A program made the translations under genes and the position numbers. Under the pieces are notes generated by a model. The model saw only the letters and a program-made list of their open reading frames with translations, ran no database searches and was not told where the DNA came from. From NCBI GenBank assembly GCA_020025515.1, contig JAHHRZ010000001.1, forward strand, positions 162,474 through 226,473: a stretch of 64,000 nt of DNA. The letters are read 5' to 3'. Shown here piece by piece: positions 35,118 through 42,856 of the stretch (positions are counted from its first letter, which is position 1; every line of letters starts with the position of its first letter). Source of the DNA: Oscillospiraceae bacterium (GTDB taxonomy: Bacteria; Bacillota; Clostridia; Oscillospirales; Oscillospiraceae).

Positions 35118-35146
35118 TTGAAAAGAGAAGGGGAATATTGTATGAT
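35118..35146 (+). promoter_or_regulatory. Promoter of the Rnf-related operon
   Basis: TTGAAA (35118-35123), 17-nt spacer, TATGAT (35141-35146). Confidence 0.75.
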
Positions 35147-35282
35147 AGCGGTACAAAATTAGAGATTTTCCCGATGATAAAATATCGGTGACAGCCTCTG
35201 TAGCCTTGGGTCATGACTCCCATCCTACAGAGGATTGTGTTGTCCGGCTGAACCGGTTGATTTTTTAGAAATGAGGTTTCCA
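35147..35282 (+). other. Structured leader of the Rnf-related operon
   Basis: CCTCTGTAG and CTACAGAGG (near 35196 and 35225) form a stem around GCCTTGGGTCATGACTCCCAT; CCGATG.../ATCGG precedes it, and CCGGCTGAACCGG followed by TTGATTTTTT comes after. It has the look of an aptamer plus expression platform, but I match it to no known class. Confidence 0.45.
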
Positions 35283-35666
35283 ATGGGAAAAAATCAAAGC
35301 CTTTCTTTTCAAAAGGGAGATTTTTTGGCGATCATCCTTGTGGTGGCGCTGGCGCTGATGGTGGCGCTGCTGTTCCTGCCCGGAAGCGGCAGTAAGCAGG
35401 GAACCATGGTGCAAATCTATCAGAATGGTGTTTTGACAGAAGAACTGCCTCTGTCTCAGGATCGGAAGATGGAACTCTCCGGGGCGTATCACTGCACAGT
35501 CACGGTGAAAGACGGAAAAGTTGCCATTACGGACTCAGACTGCCCCGGGGAGGACTGTGTTCACACGGGATGGATCCAAAGTCCGGGAAGAAGCATCGTC
35601 TGTATTCCAAACCGGGTGGAAGTCCGGGTCACAGGAGGCAGTGATGTGGACTTTGTAGTGGGGTGA
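35283..35666 (+). CDS. NusG domain II-containing protein, membrane-anchored
   Basis: 127 residues from ATG 35283 (GAGG 6 nt upstream); ATG 35271 is an alternative. One transmembrane helix (about 14-32) precedes an extracytoplasmic beta-barrel of the NusG_II type: VQIYQNGVLTEELPLSQDRKMEL, the conserved DSDCPGEDCVHTGWI with paired Cys, and SIVCIPNRVEVRVTG. Such proteins recur beside Gx transporters, ApbE and Rnf genes in Clostridia. Their function is not established; the Cys pair could be structural or redox-active. First gene of a tightly spaced operon. Confidence 0.85.
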   Translation: MGKNQSLSFQKGDFLAIILVVALALMVALLFLPGSGSKQGTMVQIYQNGVLTEELPLSQDRKMELSGAYHCTVTVKDGKVAITDSDCPGEDCVHTGWIQSPGRSIVCIPNRVEVRVTGGSDVDFVVG

Positions 35667-35670
35667 AACC

Positions 35671-36195
35671 ATGAAACAGACAAAAAAACTGGCCCTGTGT
35701 GCGGTCCTCATTGCCTTGGCACTGGCCCTTTCCTGTACAGAACGCCTGATTCCCTTACAGCTTTTCATTCCGCTGCCGGGCGTTAAGCTGGGGCTGGCCA
35801 ATGTGGTCAGTCTGGTATCTTTGTACCTTCTGGGCTGGAAACCCACCTTTGCCATAGTGGTTCTGCGCTGTATTCTGGGGGCAATGTTCGGAGGAGGAGT
35901 CACCGGGTTTCTCTTTTCTCTTACAGGCGGCCTGTTGGCCATGGGAACCATGTGCCTGAGCAAAGCGGTTGCCTTGTTTTCCATTTACGGCGTGAGCATT
36001 CTGGGAGCGGCTGCCCATCATGTGGGACAGATCATGGTTGCAATGCTTGTGATGCATTCCGGCTATGTTCTGGCCTATTTGCCTTATCTGCTTCTGGTGG
36101 CTCTGTTTACCGGCTTTGCCACCGGGGCCTTGAGCGGCGGGATCCTTCGGGCCCTGCCGACTCAGCCTGCTGTTTCCATTTCCACAGAGAAATGA
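35671..36195 (+). CDS. Gx transporter / heptaprenyl diphosphate synthase component I family membrane protein
   Basis: 174 residues, five to six membrane helices. Conserved family features: TERLIPLQLFIPLPGVKLGLANVVSLVSLYLLGWK, RCILGAMFGGG and GALSGGILRAL. The family resembles ECF substrate-binding (S) components and is named for an old link with heptaprenyl diphosphate synthase. It starts 4 nt after the previous stop, so both are translated together. In Clostridia it regularly accompanies NusG_II, ApbE and Rnf genes, suggesting transport of a flavin or quinone-like precursor; this is inference from context. Confidence 0.85.
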   Translation: MKQTKKLALCAVLIALALALSCTERLIPLQLFIPLPGVKLGLANVVSLVSLYLLGWKPTFAIVVLRCILGAMFGGGVTGFLFSLTGGLLAMGTMCLSKAVALFSIYGVSILGAAAHHVGQIMVAMLVMHSGYVLAYLPYLLLVALFTGFATGALSGGILRALPTQPAVSISTEK

Positions 36196-36234
36196 GCAGA
36201 TATATCCTAAATAAATGACGGAGGAAAATCAAAC

Positions 36235-37311
36235 ATGCGCAAACAAATCTCATTTTTCCTGACAGTGGTCATGATGCTTGGCATTCTGACCGGATGTGCA
36301 GGAACCCCTGTTGTGGTGTGTGACCGCAACGAATCAACTGCCCCCGCCGAATCAACCGGTTCTGTGGAGACCCATGGCGAACCTGTGGGTGACGATGAGG
36401 TAAAAACCGGTCTGGCCATTGTGACCAGTGTTTCTGACAGCGTTGGTGCAACATCGGAAAAGCCGGGAGAGGTAAAGTATGATGTCACCCTGGCCGCTGT
36501 TACTGTGGACAAAGACGGAATCATTCGCTCCTGCATCCTGGATGGGGTGCCTGCCTCCTTGAACTTTGATGCAGCCGGTGCCATTACCACGGATCTGACT
36601 GCTGAGATTCTCACCAAAAATGAGTTGGGAGAGAACTATGGCATGAAGAAATATGGCGGCGCCAAGCACGAATGGAATGAGCAGGCGGCGGCCCTTGCAA
36701 AGTACGCCGTAGGCAAGACCGTGGAGCAGCTGCGCAGTGGCGCCATCAACGAAAGCGGCATGGCAGCAGACGCAGACCTGGCAACCACGGCAACCATCTA
36801 TCTGGGAGGCTATGTGGCGGCCATTGAACAGGCTGCAAACAATGCGCAGTATCTGGGAGCCACCGCACAGGATCAGCTTCGTCTGGCCTCCATCAGCTCT
36901 CTGGGTTCTTCCAAGCCCGCAGAAGGGGAGAACAAGGGAACTGCACAGCTCGACTGTGATGTGACAGCCCTGACCATGAAGGGCGATACCATCACCAGCT
37001 GCTATATTGACAGCCTCCAGGCCAAGGTGGAATTTGATGCCACAGGTGCCATTACTTCCGATGTGACAGCTCCTATGCCCACCAAAAATGAGCTGGGAGA
37101 AAATTACGGCATGAAGCTTTATGCCGGTTCTAAGTACGAGTGGAATGAGCAGGCGGCTGCCTTTGCTTCCTATGTCACAGGAAAGACAGTGTCTGAGGTT
37201 TCCGGTATTGCGGTGAACGAGAAGACTGCCCCCACGGGGGCAGATCTGGCAGCCACTGTGACCATTGCCATCGGCGGATTCCAGGCACTTGTTGCGAAGG
37301 CTGCCAAGTAA
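36235..37311 (+). CDS. Lipoprotein with two copies of an unassigned domain, in an ApbE/Rnf operon
   Basis: 358 residues. Signal with lipobox LTGC (Cys21), then a Ser/Thr-rich linker. Two repeats follow, about 78-205 and 235-358, sharing GENYGMK, the segment TKNELGENYGM, EWNEQAAA, a Val-Gly-Lys-Thr-Val element and DLA(T/A)T(A/V)TI. Each repeat has an FDA(A/T)GAIT stretch that recalls, but does not equal, the (S/T)GA(T/S) flavinylation motif of FMN-binding domains. ApbE starts 4 nt downstream, so a flavin-related role is attractive. It may be an extracellular electron carrier or its scaffold. GGAGG upstream of ATG 36235. No exact family recognised. Confidence 0.75.
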   Translation: MRKQISFFLTVVMMLGILTGCAGTPVVVCDRNESTAPAESTGSVETHGEPVGDDEVKTGLAIVTSVSDSVGATSEKPGEVKYDVTLAAVTVDKDGIIRSCILDGVPASLNFDAAGAITTDLTAEILTKNELGENYGMKKYGGAKHEWNEQAAALAKYAVGKTVEQLRSGAINESGMAADADLATTATIYLGGYVAAIEQAANNAQYLGATAQDQLRLASISSLGSSKPAEGENKGTAQLDCDVTALTMKGDTITSCYIDSLQAKVEFDATGAITSDVTAPMPTKNELGENYGMKLYAGSKYEWNEQAAAFASYVTGKTVSEVSGIAVNEKTAPTGADLAATVTIAIGGFQALVAKAAK

Positions 37312-37315
37312 GGCC

Positions 37316-38338
37316 ATGAAAAAACGGCTGCTTGTGTTGCTGCTTTCTGTGCTGCTGTTTGCGGGCTGCGCCCCGAAATTCCAGAGGCTAAAGCAGTATG
37401 ATGCCACTTTTTTGACCTTATTTGATACGGTCACAACCATTATGGGCCATGCACAGTCCGAAGAGGAGTTCCGGGAGCAGGCACAGGCCGTCCACGATGC
37501 GCTTTTGCAGTACCATGAGCTGTTTGACATCTATCACAGCTATGAAGGCATGAATAACCTGAAAACGGTCAATGACCAGGCCGGAATTGCTCCCGTGGTG
37601 GTAGATCAGAAAATAATCGATCTGCTGACTGACTGCCAGGACTATGAGACCCTGACAGAGGGCAGGGTCAATGTGGCCATGGGATCTGTGCTGAGGCTAT
37701 GGCACGAGGCCAGAACCAGAGGGCTGGACGACCCGCGCAGTGCTGCGCTTCCCCGGAAGGAGGCGCTGGAGGCGGGAAAGGCCCATATGGCACTGTCCAG
37801 CCTTGTGATCGACAGGGAAGCTTCCACTGTGTATCTCACGGACCCGGAGGCCAGTCTGGATGTGGGCGCAGTGGCCAAGGGCTGGGCCTTGGAGCGTGTG
37901 GCGGCGCAGAGCCCGGCGGGACTTCTCATCAGTGTGGGCGGAAATGTCCGTGCTACAGGCCCCAAGGATGATGCCAACACCCCCTGGGTCATCGGCGTGC
38001 AGGACCCCAAGGGAGTGGAGAGCTACCTGCATACGCTCTATCTGACCCAGGGAAGCGTGGTCACCAGCGGTGACTATCAGCGTACCTTTACGGTGGACGG
38101 CGTTGCCTATCACCATATCATTGACCCGGACACGGCATACCCATCCAGACTATGGAGCTCGGTTACCATTTCCTGTGAAGATTCCGGCCTGGCGGATGCT
38201 CTGTCCACCGCTCTGTTCCTTCTTCCTCAGGAGGAGGGGCAGAAGCTGCTGGACAAGACAGGCGCAAAGGCCATGTGGGTCGCAGTGGATGGAACAATCA
38301 GCTACAGTCCCGGCTTTAACGAGATGATTCGAACTTAA
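37316..38338 (+). CDS. apbE: FAD:protein FMN transferase (ApbE), lipoprotein
   Basis: 340 residues from ATG 37316, just after the previous stop. Lipobox LFAGC anchors it outside the membrane. ApbE motifs: FDTVTTI, a Met-Gly-Ser (VAMGSVLRLWHEAR), SLDVGAVAKGWALE, LISVGGNVRATG and HHIIDPDTAYPS with the metal-binding Asp. It attaches FMN from FAD to Thr in flavinylation motifs of partner proteins; RnfG and RnfD encoded downstream are the obvious targets. Position between the repeat lipoprotein and rnfC supports this. Confidence 0.95.
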   Translation: MKKRLLVLLLSVLLFAGCAPKFQRLKQYDATFLTLFDTVTTIMGHAQSEEEFREQAQAVHDALLQYHELFDIYHSYEGMNNLKTVNDQAGIAPVVVDQKIIDLLTDCQDYETLTEGRVNVAMGSVLRLWHEARTRGLDDPRSAALPRKEALEAGKAHMALSSLVIDREASTVYLTDPEASLDVGAVAKGWALERVAAQSPAGLLISVGGNVRATGPKDDANTPWVIGVQDPKGVESYLHTLYLTQGSVVTSGDYQRTFTVDGVAYHHIIDPDTAYPSRLWSSVTISCEDSGLADALSTALFLLPQEEGQKLLDKTGAKAMWVAVDGTISYSPGFNEMIRT

Positions 38339-38354
38339 TGAGGTGAATAATCAA

Positions 38355-39665
38355 ATGAAACACCTGTTTTTTGGAGGTATCCACCCCAAATATCAGAAAG
38401 AACTTTCTACCGGAATCACAGAGTTTCAGCATATTACCCCCAAGGAAGTTGTGATTCCGATGTTGCAGCACATTGGTGTTCCCTGCACCCCTCTGGTGAA
38501 GGTGGGGGATCATGTGCTTCTGGGCCAGAAGATCGGCGATGGAGAGGGGCTCTGCGTCCCGGTCCACGCCTCGGTCTCCGGCACGGTCACTGCCATTGAA
38601 CCTCGGCCCCATCCCGGTGGAAGAGTGGTTCCTGCGGTGGTGATTAAAAATGACTTTCAGGACAAGGAGGCAGAGACCAAATCTTGTCATATGCCCATTG
38701 ACCAAATGGACCCGGATACAGTGCTGAACACCATCCGGGAATCCGGCATTGTGGGCATGGGCGGCGCTGCCTTTCCCGGAAATGTCAAGGCTCTGTCCTC
38801 CATGGGCCATATCGATACCCTGATTGCAAACGCCTGTGAGTGTGAGCCATACATAACCGCCGACGATTCTTTGCTGCGAACTGCACCGGAGGATGTGCTT
38901 CTGGGCATGAAGATTCTGATTCATGTGCTGAAGCCGGAGCGGGTGGTTCTGGCGGTGGAGGATAACAAGGCAGAAGCCATTGCAAAGGTTCGGCCGTTGC
39001 TGTCTCAGTATGAGGGGATCGAGCTTCGGGTGCTGCCCACCCGGTATCCCCAGGGCGCAGAAAAGCAGCTGATCCAGGCGGTGACCGGTCGGGAGGTTCC
39101 CGGTGGTCAGCTTCCGGTCAGTGTTGGCTGTGCGGTGTTTAATGTGTCCACCTATGCGGCGGTGTACAGGGCAGTGGTCCAGGGAAAGCCCTTGACCCAG
39201 AGAATTGTGACCATCTCCGGTGAGGCGGTCAGAGAGCCTCAGAACTTTGTGGTCCGCATTGGCACTTCCTTCCATGACCTCATTGAGGCAGCGGGGGGAC
39301 TTACCAACCGAACAGAGCGGGTCATCAGCGGCGGCCCCATGATGGGCATTGCACAGGAGGATCTGACCGTGTCCGTGGTAAAGGCGACCAATTCCATTTT
39401 GTGTCTGCCTGAGGACAAAAACGGTGCGGCAGAGAATCCTGTGTGCATCCGCTGCGGAAAATGCGTGGAGGTCTGCCCCATGCGGCTGCAGCCTCTCTAT
39501 ATGTACCGATTTGAACAGGCCAGAGATGTGAAGGCTCTGGAGCGGCTGAATATGATGGACTGCATCGAGTGCGGCAGCTGCGCCTTTACCTGTCCCGGAA
39601 AGCTCCCGCTGGTGGAGCGGTTCCGGAAGGGAAAACAGCTTATAAAGGAGGCCAGAGGAAAATGA
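38355..39665 (+). CDS. rnfC: Rnf complex subunit C
   Basis: 436 residues from ATG 38355 (GAGGTG 9 nt upstream; GTG 38343 in frame is less likely). N-terminal RnfC barrel-sandwich domain (GDHVLLGQKIGDGEG, VHASVSGTV), NADH/FMN-binding region (GIVGMGGAAFPGNVK, NACECEPYITADD), SLBB-like part, and two 4Fe-4S motifs, CIRCGKCVEVCP (Cys364 onward) and CIECGSCAFTCP (Cys403 onward). In Rnf this peripheral subunit exchanges electrons with NAD. Overlaps rnfD by 4 nt. Confidence 0.95.
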   Translation: MKHLFFGGIHPKYQKELSTGITEFQHITPKEVVIPMLQHIGVPCTPLVKVGDHVLLGQKIGDGEGLCVPVHASVSGTVTAIEPRPHPGGRVVPAVVIKNDFQDKEAETKSCHMPIDQMDPDTVLNTIRESGIVGMGGAAFPGNVKALSSMGHIDTLIANACECEPYITADDSLLRTAPEDVLLGMKILIHVLKPERVVLAVEDNKAEAIAKVRPLLSQYEGIELRVLPTRYPQGAEKQLIQAVTGREVPGGQLPVSVGCAVFNVSTYAAVYRAVVQGKPLTQRIVTISGEAVREPQNFVVRIGTSFHDLIEAAGGLTNRTERVISGGPMMGIAQEDLTVSVVKATNSILCLPEDKNGAAENPVCIRCGKCVEVCPMRLQPLYMYRFEQARDVKALERLNMMDCIECGSCAFTCPGKLPLVERFRKGKQLIKEARGK

Positions 39666-40606
39666 AATTGACAGTTGCATCCTCTCCCCATATCCGTGGA
39701 AACTTCCGCACCAACCGCATTATGCTGGATGTGGTGCTGGCGCTGGTGCCGGGACTCTTGGTGGGCACTCTGGTGCTGGGCCTGCGGGCTTTGCTGGTGG
39801 CTCTGGTCTGCGTGACATCCGCCGTGGTCTCTGAGTGGCTGTACAGTCAGGTGACCCACACACGCAATACCGTGGCGGACTGCTCCGCTATTGTGACAGG
39901 CCTCCTTTTGGCCATGACCCTGCCTGTCACGATCCCGCTGTTTCAGGCAGCTCTGGGCAGCGTATTTGCGATTGTGGTGGTAAAAGCTTTGTGCGGCGGC
40001 CTGGGTCAGAACATTTTTAATCCGGCCTTGTCTGCCAGAGCCCTTATCATGCTGCTGTGGCCTGCATCTATGGTGCGGTTTCACGCTTTGGGGGTAGATG
40101 GCGTCACGGCAGCCACCCCTCTGCATCATATGGTCATGCCGGCTTTGCCGGAGGAAAGCCTTCTGGACATGTTCCTGGGCAATATTCCCGGCTGCATTGG
40201 TGAGATTTCCACAGTGGCGCTGCTATTGGGCGGCGTGTATCTGATTGCACGGAAGGTGATCTCCTACCGGATTCCCACGGCCTATCTGGGGACGGTGGCT
40301 GTTCTCACCCTGGTATTTCACAAAACGGACGCGCCTCTGGAATGGATGCTCTACAGCCTGACCTCCGGCGGCCTTATGCTGGGTGCCATTTTTATGGCCA
40401 CAGACTATGCCACCTCTCCCGTCACAAAGCTGGGGCAGGTATTCTATGGCGTAGGCTGCGGCGTGCTTACGGTTTTGTTCCGCTATTTCGGTCTCTTCCC
40501 TGAGGGCGTGACCTATGCGATTTTACTGATGAACGCCTGCGTCTGGATGCTGGATCGCTATACGGCTCCCAGACGCTTTGGATGCAAGAAAGGAGGCAAG
40601 GCATGA
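39662..40606 (+). CDS. rnfD: Rnf complex subunit D
   Basis: 314 residues from ATG 39662, overlapping rnfC (ATGA). About nine membrane helices, with the NqrB/RnfD opening SSPHIRGNFRTNRIMLDV and FGGLGQNIFNPAL-like CGGLGQNIFNPALSARA. The covalent FMN site reads DGVTAATPL with Thr152 as acceptor, the clostridial variant of SGATPL. Part of the membrane ion-translocating core. Confidence 0.95.
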   Translation: MKLTVASSPHIRGNFRTNRIMLDVVLALVPGLLVGTLVLGLRALLVALVCVTSAVVSEWLYSQVTHTRNTVADCSAIVTGLLLAMTLPVTIPLFQAALGSVFAIVVVKALCGGLGQNIFNPALSARALIMLLWPASMVRFHALGVDGVTAATPLHHMVMPALPEESLLDMFLGNIPGCIGEISTVALLLGGVYLIARKVISYRIPTAYLGTVAVLTLVFHKTDAPLEWMLYSLTSGGLMLGAIFMATDYATSPVTKLGQVFYGVGCGVLTVLFRYFGLFPEGVTYAILLMNACVWMLDRYTAPRRFGCKKGGKA

Positions 40607-41139
40607 AACGGCTGCTGATTTCCATTGCCACTTTGGTTCTGACTGCTGCCATTCTTCTGGGGATTCATTTCGGCCTTGCCGGGGTCCGGGAGGAGAATAC
40701 ACAAAAGGAGCTGGATCGGATGCTCCATATCCTTCTGCCCGGCAGCACTTCTTTCACGCAGGAGGCCTACAGCCCCACGGAGGACGACCTCATTGAAGCG
40801 GTCTACAAGGCAGAAAACGGATTTGTTGTGCAAACCAAAACCCAGGGATACGGGGGCGAGCTTACCATGCTGGTGGGCGTAGATCTGGAAGGCTCCGTGA
40901 CCGGCGTTGTGGTTCGGGACCTGTCCGAGACCCTGGGTCTGGGCAGTAAGGCATTGATAGATGACAAGTTCCTGGCACAATTTCTCTGGACGGAAGGGGA
41001 AGCCGCGGTAGGGGAGAATGTGGATGCTCTCACCGGGGCCACGGTCACTTCCAAGGCAGTGACACGCTGCGTCAATGCAGCGGTGTCCTATGTCACCGGC
41101 GCAGATACCTCTTCTGGCGCCACATCCTGGGGAGGTTAA
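40603..41139 (+). CDS. rnfG: Rnf complex subunit G (FMN-binding)
   Basis: 178 residues from ATG 40603, overlapping rnfD by 4 nt. One N-terminal membrane helix, then an extracytoplasmic FMN-binding domain: GYGGELTMLVGVDLEGSVTGVVV and DALTGATVTSKAV with Thr147 as the flavinylation site for ApbE. It carries electrons on the outer face of Rnf. The C-terminus ends in a short Ser/Gly-rich tail. Confidence 0.95.
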   Translation: MKRLLISIATLVLTAAILLGIHFGLAGVREENTQKELDRMLHILLPGSTSFTQEAYSPTEDDLIEAVYKAENGFVVQTKTQGYGGELTMLVGVDLEGSVTGVVVRDLSETLGLGSKALIDDKFLAQFLWTEGEAAVGENVDALTGATVTSKAVTRCVNAAVSYVTGADTSSGATSWGG

Positions 41140-41142
41140 GAG

Positions 41143-41562
41143 ATGAAAAACAAGACATTTCTTCTCAATACTGCGCTGACAGTGATTCTGGGAATCTTTT
41201 TGGGGACTCTGGCCCTGATTCGCGCCTTCCAGCCTGCGGCGGTGCTCCCCGGATTTGACATCCCAACCCTGACGGCCCTCTGCCTGCTTGCCCTCCTTGC
41301 AGAGCACTACCTGGCCAAGGGAAAAGAGCGGTGCATTGTATGCAGCATTGTGCTGGCGTTTGCCGCATTTGGGATTCTTCCCTGGGCGGCAGGCTTTGGA
41401 AGCTGGCGGCTGGCTCTGCGGGGGGTGCTGGTCTTTACGGTCTGCACTATCCTGTTTACCAGTATCTGCACCCGCCTGAAAACCGGCCCGCAGGCCAAGG
41501 CTGCCCCTGTGGTCAGTGCCCTGTGTCTGTATCTGGCAAGCCAGATTTTTATGGGGATGTAA
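41143..41562 (+). CDS. Small four-helix membrane protein in the position of rnfE
   Basis: 139 residues, four predicted membrane helices (about 8-27, 40-57, 66-85, 95-115), starting 3 nt after rnfG. It lacks the length (about 190-210) and the conserved Cys-containing helices of RnfE or RnfA, and I see no family match. The operon ends here at a terminator, so rnfE, rnfA and rnfB are absent from this locus. It may be a substitute membrane partner for RnfD/G or an assembly factor. Confidence 0.7.
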   Translation: MKNKTFLLNTALTVILGIFLGTLALIRAFQPAAVLPGFDIPTLTALCLLALLAEHYLAKGKERCIVCSIVLAFAAFGILPWAAGFGSWRLALRGVLVFTVCTILFTSICTRLKTGPQAKAAPVVSALCLYLASQIFMGM

Positions 41563-41572
41563 TACGCAAACA

Positions 41573-41620
41573 AAAGACAGCACACATTGGAGCGTTTCCA
41601 GTGTGTGCTGTCTTGTTTTA
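41573..41620. terminator. Bidirectional terminator
   Basis: AAGACAGCACACATTGGA and TCCAGTGTGTGCTGTCTT with T-rich tails on both strands, between convergent genes. Confidence 0.88.
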
Positions 41621-41634
41621 CGGGGAAGATGATT

Positions 41635-42498
41635 CTATACTTCTATGAGATTATATTCCCGGCTGCCGAAGCCCAGTGCGGCGGCGGCCTCTACGGTGTG
41701 GATGCCGTTGCGGGACTCAATGCGCTGGATGAGGTGAGGCTTTCCGGGGTCGGTGCAGCGATAGACCAGATCCACACAGGCCTGGTCAATGGCAATGGGG
41801 TCCAAAGAGGCCAGAATGCCAATGTCTGCAATGCAGGGGTCCTCTGCAACGGCGCAGCAGTCGCAGTCCACAGACATATTTTTCATCACATTGATATAGA
41901 CCAGATTTCCGTGGAAATAATCCACAATGGATTTTGCAGCATCTGCCATGGACTCCAGGAACAGATCCCCCTCAGCAGACCAGATTTTCTCCGGGTCGCC
42001 TGCACCATGGATATAGGCCTTGCCAAAGGAAGAGGCCACGCCAATGGACAGCTGCTTCAGGGCGCCTCCGAAGCCCCCCATGGGATGTCCCTTGAAATGA
42101 GACAGAACCAGCATGGAGTCATAATTGGCCAGGTCCTTGCCCACATAGTTGCGCTGAATCACCTTTCCCTCCGGGATGGAAAGCTCCAGGTCGGGACCTT
42201 CTCCATCCAGAATGTCCACGGGAAAATACCGGCTCCAGCCATGATCGGCCATGAGCTGCCGGTGGCGCTGGGTGGTGTTTCTCTGACCTTCATATGCGGT
42301 GTTACATTCCACAACCGTTCCGCCTACATGGTCAATGACCGGCTTCCAGAAGTCCGGGCCGAGAAAGTTCTGGTTTCCCTTTTCGCCGGAATGCAGCTTG
42401 ATGGCCACTTTGCCTGTCAACTCTTTGCCAAGAAGCCGATACATTTGCAGCACCTGTTCCGGGGAGATGGTTTTGGAAAAATAAACATTGGGGTTCAT
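41635..42498 (-). CDS. DUF362 domain-containing protein
   Basis: 287 residues with AAAGGAGG before ATG 42498. DUF362 pattern: VAIKLHSGEKGNQNFLGPDF, VVECNTAYEGQRN, SMLVLSHFKGHPMGGFGGALKQLSIGVAS, and CDCCAVAEDPCIADIGILASLDPIAIDQACVDLV with clustered Cys. Members often carry ferredoxin domains; here there is no separate 4Fe-4S domain, only the CDCC and other Cys. Function is not established; a redox or metal-linked role is plausible. Transcribed alone, convergent to the Rnf operon. Confidence 0.85.
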   Translation of the reverse strand: MNPNVYFSKTISPEQVLQMYRLLGKELTGKVAIKLHSGEKGNQNFLGPDFWKPVIDHVGGTVVECNTAYEGQRNTTQRHRQLMADHGWSRYFPVDILDGEGPDLELSIPEGKVIQRNYVGKDLANYDSMLVLSHFKGHPMGGFGGALKQLSIGVASSFGKAYIHGAGDPEKIWSAEGDLFLESMADAAKSIVDYFHGNLVYINVMKNMSVDCDCCAVAEDPCIADIGILASLDPIAIDQACVDLVYRCTDPGKPHLIQRIESRNGIHTVEAAAALGFGSREYNLIEV

Positions 42499-42550
42499 GT
42501 CAGTTACCTCCTTTGCTCTGACCCAGTTATCTGACCAGAGCTCTCAGGTT

Positions 42551-42581
42551 AGTATAACATGCCCCGGGGGAGGTTCGTCAA
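42551..42581 (-). promoter_or_regulatory. Possible promoter of the DUF362 gene
   Basis: Minus strand TTGACG (42581-42576) and TATACT (42556-42551); the 19-nt spacer is long. Confidence 0.45.
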
Positions 42582-42782
42582 GTCCTTGCAGAGAAATTGT
42601 GGGAAAGATTTGAAGAAACTGCAAGCTCGTTCTTGCCATACAAGCGAAAATGAGAAAAGACGGTGCTGTATATTATGTACAACGCATATGCAAAAAATGA
42701 ATTTTTTAAAAACAAAAGATGTCTGCATAGATCTTTTCGTTGAAATACAAGGAAAATTCAAACAATGTTCAAAAACTGGTGG

Positions 42783-42811
42783 TTGCATTTTTGAACCCCT
42801 TCCGATATAAT
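42783..42811 (+). promoter_or_regulatory. Promoter of the lipoprotein gene at 42857
   Basis: TTGCAT (42783-42788), 17-nt spacer, TATAAT (42806-42811). The AT-rich stretch 42590-42780 before it holds nothing I recognise. Confidence 0.8.
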
Positions 42812-42856
42812 GTCGGCAAGCAAGGAACAAATAAAAAATGAATGGAGAATACATCA

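Noticed and set aside
35147..35282. Leader as a c-di-GMP, FMN or fluoride riboswitch
   Set aside because: None of the conserved core blocks of those classes is present.
36235..37311. Calling the repeat lipoprotein a standard FMN-binding domain protein
   Set aside because: The (S/T)GA(T/S) flavinylation motif is not present in either repeat.
41143..41562. Identification of the small membrane protein as RnfE or RnfA
   Set aside because: Too short, too few helices and no conserved Cys-containing helices.
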